A stretch of DNA of 64,000 nt from Locusta migratoria (GCA_026315105.1 CM048744.1:341962168-342026167), one strand, 5' to 3'; positions 20,400 to 32,575 are shown, numbered from the stretch's first letter. The notes: a model not told the origin generated them from the letters alone. Made by a program: numbers and translations.

Positions 20400-21934
20400 A
20401 TTATCATCTGCGGCGGCCTTACGTCCGTAGATGGTCACCTCACTTAGGTTTCTTGGGCATGGCAGCTAGGGGAGCAGCTACCTCTGTACGGCGATGGTGA
20501 ATGGCAGCGGCATGCCGGGGAGCGACCTTGTCTAGGTTAAGGTGATGGGCTTCTTCCTGTAGGTCGTCTAAACTCATCAGCAGGTGACTTTCTGGGATAG
20601 AACTGCTCTGATGGGTGACATCTTGCTGCAAAATAATCATCGAATACTCACCTTCTCTCTCCGCAGTAGCAAACAACTTGTCAAGGGCGCCCACAGCCAA
20701 AACACACTGGTGTGTTGTCTTCTGTCCTCCAGACGTCTGTTGTTCTGCGGGGCATCATAGTTGCCGGAGGCGTAGGTTGTGGCCATGTCAGCCGGTTCCT
20801 ATGCTCTTGTTTGGTGACTGCAGCTAAATACCTCTTCCTCAGTGGCATCGGCTTCCTCACTATTTACAGGGCTTACATCCATGGCCATAATCTGATGCTC
20901 ACTTGGTCCAACAGTCCCAGCTGCCATAAACTGTTGTGAAATTTTTTTCACAATTTGTCGTATGAGAGAAGCAAAGTCATGCTGGTCTTCCACAACGGCC
21001 ATAGGGACACCATTGGGGAGTCTGTCATACTTCTTTCATCCAACCCTCTTCTGTTGCATCTCTTTAAACCGCTGGCACCACTTGATGAACTCTTTCGTCA
21101 TAGCGACATCTTATCAGACGAGCTTGGTACATGTCTTCTACAATGCATCAGGTGTTTGATTTTGTCGGTCTCAGTCTTATTCGGGTTAAGTATGTAACAT
21201 AGGGCCAAAACATTCTGTATGCACGACTGGGTCGGCTCACCACGTCAATGGGCCCGGTTCTTCAGTTGTTCCTCCGCTGAGTGGATTTGTCGCTGGCGGT
21301 CTCGAAACGTCTTCTGAAGTTCCGTCTGGAACATTTCCCAGTCACTTGGCTTCTCTTTGTAGTTTACAAACCATTGCTGGGCTATAATTTTGTAGGCTTC
21401 CATGGCTGGTGTCAGTTTGAATAAAATAATTGTGGATATTAGGCCGCATCATTTTTTAAAACACTTAGCAAATGAATGACCAACGTTTTGACCACTGTGC
21501 AATGGTCCTCTTCAGGGTGGTTAACTGGCTGGCCTAGTCCTAAAGAGGACCACTGCACAGTGGTCAAAACATTGGCAATTCATTTGCTAAGTGTTTAAAA
21601 AAATGACGCGGCCTAATGCCCAAAATTGTCTTAATCCATATATTGCTGGGCTGTTCCATTCAGGTAGAAATAAACAATGGCCAAGCACATTGTGTGATCT
21701 CACCTGTTATACTTGGCGACTCGGCCGAACCCTTTTAGCCACATTTTGGGGTCCTGACCAGCATCTCCAGAGAACACCAACAGGTGTCTGATGTGCAGCT
21801 GGCTTACCGCTGGTTTCACGTCCATGGATCTTCTGATGATACAGACTTTTGGAAGGATGTTCATCGACATATCCCTTGTATTCCCGTTCTAGTCCGTGTA
21901 AGCGACTGCTTTTACATTGCCTAATCGGAGCCAT
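20400..21934 (-). pseudogene. Gypsy gag (copy 1)
   Basis: The start codon at 21934 gives MAPIRQCKSSRLHGLEREYK, matching MPPIRQCKSHHLHELELEYK of the second copy. Later blocks are SLIRQIV with GTVGPSEHQIMAMDVSP (about 20960-20870) and HAAAIHHRRTE (20520). It is disrupted by a palindromic MITE at 21434-21621 and by frameshifts. It is preceded by the PBS at 21955-21974. Confidence 0.82.
21434..21621. mobile_element. Palindromic MITE in Gypsy gag
   Basis: Two arms of about 79 bp (21434-21512 and 21543-21621) are inverted copies. Both have ATTAGGCCGC, CACTTAGCAAATGAAT and CCACTGTGCA(A/G)TGGTCCTCTT around a 30-bp centre. AATTGT stands on both sides (21428-21433 and 21624-21629), a possible target duplication. 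No coding capacity. Confidence 0.88.
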
Positions 21935-21954
21935 GGTGAGGCAGCTGTTGCAAA

Positions 21955-21974
21955 GGATACCCAGCGCCTCCACC
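21955..21974 (-). other. Gypsy primer-binding site (copy 1)
   Basis: On the minus strand the LTR ends GCGACA, a 5-nt spacer follows, then TGGTGGAGGCGCTGGGTATC, beginning with the TGG that pairs with a tRNA CCA end. The second copy has the same spacing with TGGTGGGGCTGCTGGGTATT. Confidence 0.75.
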
Positions 21975-21979
21975 AAACA

Positions 21980-22405
21980 ATGTCGCGTTGAACTGGAAGC
22001 AAGCTTGACTTCAAAGGCAGGGTTGTCAACTGAACACAGCATTTATACTGAAAGCAGGTTTATTACAAACTGAAACATACAAGCAGCACTGACAGCCTCT
22101 CGGGCAGAGTGCTCTGCTATTTATACACCGACAGAATGTACCAGAAATTAGAAAAATATTTAACATAAGAAACATTTATAAATTACAAGTGAACATGAGA
22201 AACATGTGGAACATTCTAGAAATGATAAATACAAAGAAATAAATTTTTGCTGGTGGATGGAACTGAACCGGCGACCTTCAGCAGCAAAATCGGTGACTCT
22301 ATCCATTGCGCCACGCCGTCAGTCAGATAACTTGAGGTCTAGCGGCAATATAAACAAATAACTGACTCATACTGCTTCATCCTAGCATGCCAAACAGCGA
22401 CCGCT
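21980..22405 (-). repeat. 5' LTR of Gypsy copy 1
   Basis: On the minus strand it begins about TGTGTTGCTAGCGG and ends ...CAACGCGACA. It contains a tRNA-like block (22318-22249), then AAATTTATTTCTTTGTATTT and TTTCTAGAATGTTCCACATG. GTATAAATAG (TATA box, about 22130) and AATAAA (about 22070) follow near the 3' end. The 3' boundary is fixed by the PBS; the 5' boundary is approximate. Confidence 0.75.
22249..22318 (-). other. tRNA-like module inside Gypsy LTR (copy 1)
   Basis: Minus strand: TGGCGCAATGGATAGAG (box A-like), an anticodon-arm-sized middle, then GGTTCAGTTCC (box B-like) and CCACCAGC at the 3' end. Stems are only partly complementary, so I do not call a functional tRNA gene. A homologous module in the same LTR position is at 42682-42748. 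Confidence 0.65.
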
Positions 22406-23612
22406 AGCAACACACATAAGTACAATACGTCCCTGAATTATCTCAACTTTTACCTATTATTTCACTCATTCTATGTGATTAGGTTCTCAAAGATCATTCA
22501 ATGGTGATTGCCAACATCAGCACACTACGCCACTTGCCGCCTTGGTGTAAAACTGTGCCAAGTACTATCTACCGTGATGTTACTTGTGGAGTATGGTTGT
22601 AGATGTCAAAATAATTTTGTCTCTTGGGCTACAGCACTCTTGGCAATTGAGTTTGTAGTCTGTTATCAGGCCTATTGGCAAGTGCCTTTATGGCTACAGA
22701 TTTATTATGCTTTCCAGCATCATGTAATAATCACTATCAATCCTTTTGGAGGTTATCACATTCACACAACTTTAAATTCTCGACTGTGAAGTACTTCAGA
22801 AAAAGAAACACATACTTTGACACACTCACTCCTAGATAATTATACACTCACAACTACCACATCTGGCTGGTCCAGCAGCATACCTGTAAGTTGTTTGAAA
22901 ATTTATAGACCGAGAAAAGTTAAGGTTTCGTAATATCAGATTTCTTCCTGTTACTATGAATCCTGAGTCCAGAAAGTAAACAGTTTCAAAAACTGAACAG
23001 CAAGTAAAAAAATCATGTTTCATTTCCTATAATGAAAAATATTATGTTAAAACATATGCCTGCTAATGTAAGTGTCATCATGACATTTCAGTTACAAGCC
23101 GTATTCCTTGATATGAAAGAAACATTTTTCTTGGCTGTCTCAATATTTCTGAGTGACTGCCTTTCATTACAAACATATGCACATAAATGCCAAGCCAGAG
23201 CCACCTAAACTAGGATAGTGGATACAAATCTTAATGGTCCAGTGACCCAAGTTCTCAAAGCAGAGAAGTTGCAATGAAGTTTGCCTCAATGTTAATACTA
23301 CCACAGGAGTGGTGGCACCACCAGCACAGACAATGACACCATCTGACATCTTTACATCAACATCGCTCAATTACTACCTGTTCTAGAGCTATAAAAGGCC
23401 ACGACAGAATAAGGTTAGGGCAGTTAGATGCTATTGACAAAATCAATGTAGGTAATTGTCAAAATTTTGAAGTTTTACCCAGAATTAATCTGACAACAAA
23501 TCAAAGAACACTTTAGTCGCAATATAATTATAATCATAATGTTTTCATGGTTGCTATTGGAGCAATATGTAGGGAACAGTAATGCCAAGAACCACACATG
23601 AATATCACTTAC
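22406..23612. other. DDRGK1 intron 3, 5' end; no gene seen
   Basis: AT-rich sequence directly downstream of the DDRGK1 exon 3 donor. No repeat family or second exon recognised. Confidence 0.55.
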
Positions 23613-23749
23613 CTCTCTCTGAGCCTTGCGTTCAGCTTTTGCTTCCAATTTTGCCCTCTTCTTTGCTCCAACTTTTGCATCACCCAGGTCCAAACTGTCA
23701 GATGTTTCCTGTACAGCCTCATTTTCAGCTTCAGAGTCATCATGTACAG
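23613..23749 (-). CDS. DDRGK1: DDRGK1 exon 3
   Basis: 137 nt, entered in phase 1 and left in phase 0. The acceptor is TTTATGCCAG (ending 23750) and the donor GTAAGT (23612-23607). It encodes (A)VHDDSEAENEAVQETSDSL then DLGDAKVGAKKRAKLEAKAE and RKAQRE. The GAKK(R/L)xKLExKxxRKAQRE segment is the signature start of the DDRGK1 coiled coil. The acidic stretch before it is the usual low-complexity linker after the membrane anchor. Frame and phase agree with exon 2 (34257) and exon 4 (1312). Confidence 0.95.
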
Positions 23750-24446
23750 CTGGCATAAATAATTCAAAATGTTATACAAGAATTTAAAATTATCATCTTT
23801 CAAAAAGTGTTAAAGGCTAGGCATTGCACTAACTGGGCAGTGACACTCTTCGTAACACTAGCATGACCACTTTCATGGAAAAATACATAAGACATATATC
23901 TTGGAAAATACTGATTGATTATTTTAGCCTCAGGCACTCATAGAATAAGGGAACAATAAATATAAAACAAAACTGGTTGTGGTAAAGCATGCTACATGAA
24001 AACCCAATATTTTATACAATAACATCACTATTAGCTCCACACATAAGCTGTTCTAGCAGCTTCATTCATGACAGAGTTACCAATATACACTTCAAGGTAA
24101 GAATGAAATCCAGATTCAGCCGTTTACAAAGTTTTGCCACTTTAAGCCAGTCCATCCATTAATTATTAATGGTAATTTAGGGCACCAGATCTACCTACCT
24201 CACAATCATTTATGACAACTTGTAAAATGTAAATGTTTAATTTTTTGATACCAAGTACCGGTAGTGCACTTAAATAAATTAATGACGACTATTAGTACTT
24301 GAACATTTAGTGACTCCTATGGAAATGGTACTGAACAGGCTTCAGCAATAATTACAATTGCAATACTATTGTACTGAATGATACAGGAGAAATATTAGTG
24401 CATTGAGACGAAAAGAATGGAGAAGTTTGGATAAGACATTCATACT
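23750..24446. other. DDRGK1 intron 2, 3' end; no gene seen
   Basis: AT-rich intronic DNA upstream of exon 3. Nothing recognised. Confidence 0.5.
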
Positions 24447-24700
24447 AGAGGCCGTCAAATGCGGCCTGGCTCCCGCTCGTTCCGGCCAACGAGAGCGGCT
24501 GGCGATACCGCTGCACCCGGGAGCTGGCAGTAACACAGTTTCGGGAGCGAGGCAACTCGGTACTCCCGACTGGCATGTAGAACAGCCGACAGCAGTGTGC
24601 ATGCGCATGGTCAGCCCTCCCCCCCCCCCCCACACGCCGTAATTATTCCGCCCGTCTGGCACGCGCCTACCATCCAGAACACGTCTACATTTTATAATGC
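24447..24700. other. GC-rich transposon fragment
   Basis: A 250-bp GC-rich island in AT-rich intron, starting GGCCGTCAAATGCGGCCTGG. A weak relative of that start (GGGGCCATCAAACGTAGCC) occurs at 27665. It includes a 13-nt C run (24618-24630). Probably a terminal piece of a DNA element; the family is not identified. Confidence 0.4.
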
Positions 24701-25689
24701 TGCGTTCGCAGTGCCGGCCAGGTCAAGATGGAAGAAAGGGGGAAAATCCAAGTTCCGATTTTTATGATGAAAAAAAGGTTGACATTATATAAGACCAATC
24801 CACAATGTTTTATCGATCAAGTTTTTCCTTACAAGCTTTGCTTTGTCTGTAAAAAAAAAGAAAATTTCTACTTTTCATTCCACCCGAGTTTTTAGTTTTG
24901 TAATGCTCCTCACTCGATTTTGATGAATGTATACAACTAAAAAAATCTGATTTTTGGACTCACAATAGTACATCATCTTAGCTTTCGAATGAATCATTCA
25001 CCTTTTCATAATTCATAACAGTCGTTCTCAAATGACACTATTTGTCAATGCGTGCACTTGATTTACAAATCGTGTATTGAAAAAGTTCGATTGCGAGCAG
25101 CTTAGTGTTCTATGCATTTTAGACCACACATTACAGCGAGTGAAATGGAGCTAAAAGAACAGAGAAGTTTTTGAAATGGTATTCGCACTGATATCGCGTG
25201 TGTTGAGCGTAGCGTGAAGCACTGCAGCGTCGAAAATATTATTTGCTGGCAACGTATGTTGGTCTCTCGTGATGTGTTAATAATCCATAATCAGAAAATA
25301 ACTATATACAATTTTTCATGGGTGGCGACCGATTACAATGGACAATGATCTGCTATCGTTTTACGTAAGGTAATACTTCACTTAATGAAAGATATACAAC
25401 TAGTTTGTTGTGCAAATCATATAACTGATGGAATACATATTTCGTGTTTCGAACTACAAGAAAATAAGAAGGTAATGTAAACTGTGAATTTGACGGACTG
25501 AAATAAAATTTACTGAAATTCTACTACATGATTTTATAGTTGGAGATGGCAAACGGAAGAAGCCCAAAAATGTACTTAAATTTATTGATGCACTACACCT
25601 AAGGTGATTATTACACTATTTATTATTCTTTCAATTTTCACTTTTGTAGCTCCCGGAAAACGTGCCACAAGGAAACAATTTATATACAG

Positions 25690-25867
25690 TGTCTCATATA
25701 CAAGGGCTATCTCTCACCCCTGAGACTAAAGTAGAAATGAACTAAGTAAAATGGAATTCAGAACAGTAAAATTAAAGACATTTAGTTACGTCCTTATAAG
25801 GAAGGGGTACTGCAACTTACGACCATAGGGGTACGCGAGGTGTACCGGATTTATGTGAGACACGATG
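25690..25867. repeat. Small TIR element inside the long-TIR element
   Basis: Ends read GTGTCTCATATA and, inverted, GTGTCTCACATAAATCC, about 175 bp apart. A related TTTATGTG...CATGCGATGTAC stretch occurs at 27020-27046. Low-information call. Confidence 0.4.
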
Positions 25868-27048
25868 TACTACGTTTCAATTCATTTCCACTTTCAAAAA
25901 ATTCTACAGGGTTCTCAGAATTTTTATTTATTTTGTTAGGAAGCTGTCTGATGGGAATTGCTTTTCTATGAACACTTCCTGAATCACCTGATGACTATTT
26001 TCTTTGTCTTTCATTTAGATTTTTCTACTTTAAATGAAAGAAAAATGCGCAGATTTAGTTTAGCCTCAGACACTGCAGATCAGTAAAGGATGAGAAGCAG
26101 GTGTCATTTTGTTTGATATTGTGATTTGTTTTTTTCTTCTTGGTGGGCGTGTGGCCAGCAACAAGAGACCGTCACCCATCGTCAGTGGAAGATTGAAGGA
26201 AACACAGGGGTGACCAATAATTGTTCACTGCCATCTGCTTCAAGCCACCCCAACTGTTAATTGATTTTGTTATTTTATTACTATTGCTTGCACACTGTGC
26301 TGACTCAGAATTATAAGCACATTAGAAATATGTGGTATGGACTCATCCCATTAATTTCGACTGACATTTAGGAGAGCTTTTCGTTTTGTGAACAACTAAG
26401 CATTTCTTAATTTTTTATTAATATTAATTAATAGTAATAGAAGAAAAATAAACAAATTTTCATAGGTGTAATTGAAAAAATATCTTTCAGAGAATCTTCT
26501 GCTGAAAGTAGGCTGGAGACGGTTGATACTTGTGCTGCACAAGCAACACCGTAGCCCAATCGGTTTGTGACGGCGCCGACTCGCGCCGGGAATATTAAAC
26601 ATATTGAATGTTCACGTAAGGAAAGACTCTTGTAAATGTTAGTCTAAATTCATGGGAGGAGTCCATTACCACCTATTTCTTACGTGCATACGAAATGACT
26701 AGTCACTACAATGGGAGGACAATAGTAATAAAATAACAAAATCAATGAACTGTTAGCTGGCTTGTTGAAGTAGACGGCAATCGATCTTCCGCTGACAGTG
26801 GGTGGGGATTCCTTATTGCTGGGGACAAGCCCCCCTCCCCTCCCGAAAAAAAAAAAAGTTAAACTACCATATGTAGAAATTTTGAAAGTACCATCCTGCA
26901 GACAAAGAAATTGTCTTCAAGTGATTCAGCAAAATGTTTGTAGAAACGTTGTTCCTCTCAGACAGGTTCCTAAAAGCAACTTAGTTCATTCTTACTTTAA
27001 TCTCAGACATGAAGGTACCGCATTTATGTGGGTCATGCGATGTACAAT

Positions 27049-27235
27049 TTGTAGAAATTTTCAGCAAACAGTCGTAAAAATATTTATTTATTGGCAGAGC
27101 TAGATTTCGACCACTGTGTGGTCACTATAACTGCTTAAAAAACGATTAAAATACCGTACTTAAAATATATCGACCTCCATGTTGGAGGTTGTGTTCATAT
27201 TATCTGCCATGACTGATTGCTGAAAATTTCTACAA
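27049..27235. mobile_element. Short MITE with 25-bp TIRs
   Basis: Left TIR TTGTAGAAATTTTCAGCAAA then CAGTC; right TIR is its inverse with one mismatch and GACTGATTGC. The total is 187 bp, AT-rich, with no coding potential. It is inside the long-TIR element's centre. Confidence 0.75.
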
Positions 27236-28121
27236 GTCAAATACAGTCATTGAGCACAAGTTCCACTATGGAATCAAGCCTGATATACAACTATTTTCAC
27301 CTTGTGGTAGCACATTTTCTGAAAGCAACAAAAGAAAAATTTTAAAAAGATATATATTGTGTATTAGATGTAGATGGAACTATAAATATAAGTGTTTTGG
27401 GCTTTTCCACCTTAATTAAAAAGACGTTAACTGTAACGTCAGAAAATTTTATTTCAGTCCATCAACAGCAGAGTCGCAGTTTACATTAATTTGTTCTTAT
27501 TTTATAGTTCCAAACACAAAATATATAGTCCAGGTGGTCAAAAAAATCATAAGTGGTCATAAAGTCGAATTGATCTGATGTAAAACCGTAGCAGATCGTT
27601 GTCCATTGGAATCGGCTGCCAGCCAAGAAAATAGTTTCATAATTGTTTTCTGGTTACGGATCATTAACATATCACGAGGGGCCATCAAACGTAGCCAGCT
27701 ATTCAAATTTTTCGGCACTGCAATGCTCCACGCACCGCTTAACAGCCACTGAGTTCGTAGGCTTGGGATCGCGGCATGACGCCGCTCAGATAACTCGCAA
27801 TTACTTGTGAAAGGAGGTAGATATCAGTGTGACTACCATTTCAAAAACATTTTTGTCCTTTTAGCTCAATTTCACTCGCTTTAATATATGGTCTAAAATG
27901 CAGAGAACAGTAAGCTGCTCACCATCGAACTTTTTCAATATACAATTTGTAAGTCAAGTACACATACTTACAAATAGAGTTATTTGAAAATGATTGTTAT
28001 GAATTATTAAAAGGTGAATGTTTCATTCGAAACGTAAGATGTTTCACTACAGTGTGTCCAAAAATCAGATTTTTTAACCACATACTTTCATCAAAATCGA
28101 GTGAGGAGCGTTACGGAACTA

Positions 28122-28771
28122 GGTGTGCAAACGATTCTGTATTGTTCCAACACCAAGTAATTATGAGCTTGCTAAATTAAAAACAGTATGTTTCATAATT
28201 TTAAGACATAGCTGGCCTGAAACACAAACCCTGCTCTTGGATTCACTAATTTGTTGATTCTAACTTACATCACAATAAGTTTACATTTACCACATGTGTT
28301 CACATTTACCCCATACGGTCAAGGGTGAATGGAAAGTGCATTCTTGAAGTGCGGACTTGTTACGAATTTGCCAGTTAGGGTAACTGTAAAACAACACTAA
28401 TTTACAACATAAGAACATTTTCTGAATGATTATACATGTATCAGTGTTTACAATTACCCAACCAACACATTAGTAAAAATGCTCAAATAATAAATTTTAA
28501 GTGTGTTTTATTAAAAGCTCCAAAATAAGCAATTTTTGACAGCAAATTACCAAATAACATACTTCTTGTCAGTACATATAGAAAGAACACACTTAAATAA
28601 AAATATAAGTAAGCCTCATGGACATAAATGGAATTTTGGAAAATGTATTTCATTCTATATCCACATTTTTGGAGACCTGGTTCTGGCTAAATGGATAAAA
28701 CATCATTCCTATGAACATCAAATTTATGTCTTCCTGCTGTGCTTGGAATATTTTCTTAATTCTGTCCACAG
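28122..28771. other. Intronic sequence, nothing recognised
   Basis: AT-rich stretch of DDRGK1 intron 2 between two transposons. Confidence 0.5.
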
Positions 28772-29386
28772 ATTTGAGGCCCATAACTGGATAAACTCTA
28801 GTCTCCAGTACCGCTTTGAGCAATGACGTCACATATGACGTCATACATAATCGAGAGATACTACAAAAACATGTTTACCACAACATGGTATCAGTAGTTG
28901 GATTTCACCTAAATAGGTCAAATCTAAGTAATGATACCACTTCTTCAAAATACATTTAATAATTAGGTAATTTTAAAGAAAGCACTCGACGTTGTATGGC
29001 CTGAAATGATATATTTATGTCTAACATACAACTTAAATCGATTCAGTGTTTCTGAACCGGAGATTCGGACACTACACGCCCTCGCATACTAAAACAAAAC
29101 TTCTTGTTTAACCTATACCTAACCTTCTTAGGGCTACACTACAGATAACTTTTTAAACTGAAAGCTAGGTTAGGTATAGGTCAAACAAAACCTAAACCTC
29201 ACAAAAACAGAACGACACCAAAAGGATAATACAACGCCACCTAGGTGTCTTCAAAAATATCAGACACGTAAACAGTGAGTATTGAAACCACACCTGTTGG
29301 CCACGGCATGGGACGAAATGGCGTAAAACATGACGTCATTCGTCAAAGCGGTATCGGAGACTAGATTTGACCCCCATAGCTTTGAT
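28772..29386. mobile_element. MITE with TIR CTAGTCTCC...ACCGCTTTGA
   Basis: The left end has CTAGTCTCCAGTACCGCTTT then GA..AATGACGTCA. The right end inverted reads CTAGTCTCCGATACCGCTTT then GACGAATGACGTCA. The interior contains inverted TATACCTAACC / GGTTAGGTATA motifs. About 615 bp, non-coding. Confidence 0.75.
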
Positions 29387-29770
29387 TTCTTTGTTCTCTA
29401 CCTCTTACACCACAGCTGCATAGGTGTAGTTGACAGATTTCCTTACCCCAGAAAGAACTCTGCGAAGGACACATGTTCCAGCTTTAATTGTAGATGGAGT
29501 TGGGACATAATAATCAACCTGATCGCCAAAAATATAATAACAATAATCATCCTCAAGCACTGGCAGCTGCACCTCATTTTCAGGGTCATTACTAGATTCT
29601 GTTTCTCTCTTCTCTTTCTCCTTTTTCCCCTGTTCCCTGCCCCCCCCCCCCACCTCTCTCTTTGGCTCCCTTTAGCCGACATAAAGCCATTTCACTTGTT
29701 AATACACCTCCATACTGCATCCATCACAAATGAGGAGACTTCCTTCACAGCAGGGATGGAGGGTGCTTTA

Positions 29771-30575
29771 GGCCAGTATTACACTATCAAATTTTCTTTG
29801 ACAAAGAATCTTTGTCCAATAGTCTTTGACAAAGAATCTTTGATGTAGTGAAATAGTGACGTTACACTATCAAATTTTCTTTGACAAATAATCAGTCACA
29901 GGGCATCGAAAAAAGCGGAGATCCGCTGTACCACTCAAAAACAGTTCTTCTTGTCATTTGGACGCCTAACAAGAATGGTGACGCTTGCGTCTGCATTGAA
30001 GTTCTGCTCTAAATATTGCAGTACATGTTTCCGGTTTTGCTAGTACTCAGTCGTGCTTACAGTAAACAAAAACTTTTGAAATATTTATATTCTGTGTATT
30101 ATATGTCGTGTAAATAGTGTCATTATGTACTTTTGCTTTCTCCGCTGCAAAACTGGTGCAGAGACAATTAATTTTCTTTTTTACGTCGTCTGCCGTGCAA
30201 ACAGTTTTCACTTGATTGCTAATGACTTCCGCAATTATCTAGCTTTCAGCTCGATGCAGCCGGTTTTTATAATCAGCCTTCTACAACTGCATAAATTTAG
30301 TTGTTCTGATGACAAGCAATATGAATTACGCGGTCATGTTTTCAAACAGTACGTCAAAAACTGCTACAGCGATGTTAGTGCTTCAAGTGGTCATATTTCT
30401 CACCGCAGTTAACATTAGACGAACGCTTTTTTTGATCAAATCTATGGTGAGCTTCTAGATTTGATCAAAGAATTTTTGATGAAAGGCAACTTTGACCAAA
30501 GTTCCATATTACTCTGTCCAATTTTTTATGACAAAAAATCTTTGTCAAAGAAAATTTTATAGTGTAATATCGGTC
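29771..30575. mobile_element. MITE with TIR ATTACACTAT...TTTCTTTGACAAAGA
   Basis: Left end GGCCAGTATTACACTATCAA and right end (inverted) GACCGATATTACACTATAAA both run on into ATTTTCTTTGACAAAGA. A second copy of the left end (TTACACTATCAAATTTTCTT) begins at 29862, so the left terminus is duplicated in tandem. It interrupts the pogo-type transposase between the CNTVQSD and APSIPAVKE segments. Confidence 0.82.
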
Positions 30576-31423
30576 ACTTTGGACAGTGTTGCAGAACAAA
30601 TCTACAAGCCTTTTAAGAGATAAAATTAACTTGTCCTTTACCTGCTGATTTTGTGGTGAGTCATGCAATTTTGTCCTTAAATCCAAGACATCATCTTGCA
30701 CTGTAGATGGAACTATTACATGGGCTCTCCCTACATTGCAAACAGGTGGAGGAGCCAGAAGGGGTTTGGCCAGGGGTTATGTGCCCAGTGAACAGGTGGA
30801 CGAAGTGCTGATAGAAGTAACACCCTGTGTATTATCAAAAGAACGTCTGTCTCGTTGCAAGTCACTAGTGTCAAATAAATCAACAGAAAAAAAAAAATTT
30901 AGAGTCAACTGGAACAAAACCAGTGGTAAGGAATCCCTGCTTGATGTTTTCAGATGTTACTGCAGTTGACCAAACCTGACCCCGAAGTTCAGCAAATTTA
31001 TGTTTTTGCAAGCGGTAAACTGTTTTACCCATTTGTTCTTTGCCAAATTTCACAAGCTTTTTCTCCCACTCGATTTTAACAGGGCCAAACACACATTTGT
31101 CGAGAGGTTGTAGTCTGCCAGTTAAATGACTTGGCAAGCAAAATAAATGTATGTCATTTTTGACAGCCATTTCCACTAATTGTACACTGACATGACTAGT
31201 GAGTCGATCAAATATCAAAACTGCACTTTGGGTAGTTGGTGGCTTGTACGACATGATTGTATGTGAGGGATAAAAGCCGTAGTGAGTCACTAATAAAACT
31301 GTGGCTGCTCCAACCACCTGTTTGCTCAAGCAGTGTAAAGTGTCACTGGGTAGACTTTACTGGAAGTCCAACGACTCTGAATTGCTTGAATGACCAATGG
31401 TGGGAGGTGAGTACCATCGGTTA

Positions 31424-32043
31424 AAGTCTAGTTTATGAGTCCCGAATTGTTGTTTGGCATGTAGATGTTGGCAATGGCACGAAGGCAACCAATCAGGAGT
31501 CGAGTTTGCACGGCCAATAGGATTGTTTGTTTCATGTCTATCAAATTTGGCGTCAGTTTTGAAATTGCTGTAAGCCCGAAACAGAAGATTTTGTTATGAA
31601 TTTCAGTGATCTCGTTATTAAAGGTTATAACATTTGTTAAATATCGATGTAGTTTTTGGGGGCAGTGTTTCACGAGGATAGCTGATTTATTGACCGGACA
31701 AGGGTACAGCGAGAACCTGTCAACCAGAGCAGGAACAGCATTTATTAATGTCCACAAATTTGTCGTGAATTCTGATGGCAGTGTTACGTTGAAACTGAAA
31801 GTGCAGTAGGTGAAAATATGTTACGAGTAAACCTGCAAATTTCACTTCCACCATGAGAGGTATGTGATACCATCCCTTTGCCTATTACTATTATTTGTTT
31901 ACAAACCATGAACACTAAAGCTGTTTCTTATTGGCCACGCGAACACGACTCCTGATTGGCTGCCTTCACTTGCCTCATTCATCGCACCATTACCAACGTC
32001 TACACACAGAGCACTACTCGCGGACTCATAAACTAGAGTTTTA
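31424..32043. mobile_element. MITE with ~100-bp TIRs in the pogo-type transposase
   Basis: The left TIR begins AGTCTAGTTTATGAGTCC and includes ACCAATCAGGAGTCG and GGCCAATA. The right TIR inverted begins ACTCTAGTTTATGAGTCC with CCAATCAGGAGTCG and GGCCAATA. About 620 bp. A partial relative of the interior (GAACCTGTCAA...) is seen at 50650-50720. Confidence 0.82.
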
Positions 32044-32575
32044 CCATACAATCTGCAGCAATGCAGGCTTACCCAGCTGACAACCTATTTAGTGGCTTTC
32101 CCCTCTCTCCATGAGCTTTAACCTAGTCGGATCACTGCCAAAGCCAGGCTCGTCATAGTTTTAGACAAAGCACGATTTTTCATTATCTTTCAATCACACA
32201 CCTCATACAAATTATCCACTTGATTATGAAAGTTATAAACTACAAATGGATCTCTAGCATTCTTACTGAACTTTTGAAAATGCTCAGGTTTCTTCAAAGA
32301 AATATGGATGTTATCTTTCATAAAGGCCTGATACCAAATATTTGACAGGAAGATTATCTTTAAATGGAATCTTCAGTGAATTCTGTTTAACATATTATTG
32401 TACAAACAACTTAAGTTCATCATTGTCACATGGATAGCCCGTTTGTACACGAACAAATAAGCAGGTGACCAGTGCAACTTCAATATGTTGAGGAAGAGCT
32501 TGAGGGTGCCGATGACCTTGGCTAATTTATCCAGTCATACCTTTCAATCTAAAGAAAAAGTAGTAGGGTCAAGTG

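Larger units (their letters stand above)
16310..22430 (-). mobile_element. Ty3/Gypsy LTR retrotransposon, copy 1 (decayed)
   Basis: Minus-strand order is LTR (22405-21980), primer-binding site, gag (21934-20400), protease (20343-19612), RT (19480-18790), RNase H and linker (18790-18151), then integrase pieces. It is broken off inside integrase at about 16310; no 3' LTR was seen. A Harbinger element (16535-17991) sits in the integrase and a MITE (21434-21621) in gag. It is the same family as the plus-strand copy at 42.6-47.6 kb, shown by the shared gag start PIRQCK and the protease sequence. Confidence 0.9.
24892..28121. mobile_element. Long-TIR element (arms about 630-680 bp)
   Basis: Left arm 24892-25520 and right arm 27440-28121 are inverted copies with indels. 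Shared landmarks include GCTCCTCACTCGATTTTGAT, AAAAATCTGATTTTTGGAC, TTGAAAAAGTTCGATGG/TGCGAGCAGCTTA, TTTTGAAATGGTA and GGACTGAAATAAAATTT. The 1.9-kb centre has smaller inverted repeats but no transposase that I can read. It lies in DDRGK1 intron 2. Confidence 0.8.
29405..32575 (-). pseudogene. pogo/jerky-type (DDE_1) transposase, nested and broken
   Basis: Coding order: GYPCDNDELKLFVQ and YVKQNSLKIPFKDNLP (Tc5/CENP-B HTH, 32500-32370), LKKPEHFQKFSKNARDPFVV (32310-32240), DEPGFGSDPTRLKLMERGKA (first catalytic Asp, about 32150-32090). After a MITE: LPPLVIQAIQSRWTS (31400), SAVLIFDRLTSHVSVQLVEM (second Asp) with LPSHLTGRLQPLDKCVFGPV and ENIKQGFLTTGFVPVD (31329-30895). A C-terminal part is split by a second MITE (30700-30585 and 29760-29405, including ENEVQLPVLEDDYCYYIFGD). 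Three frame-breaking decays and two insertions were seen. It lies in DDRGK1 intron 2. Confidence 0.85.

Noticed and set aside
22249..22318. Genuine tRNA gene
   Set aside because: Acceptor and T stems are poorly paired and the block recurs at the same LTR position in the second Gypsy copy, so it is a transposon module.
28810..28850. TGACGTCA sites as CRE enhancers
   Set aside because: They are part of the terminal repeats of a MITE (28772-29386) and are mirrored at its other end.
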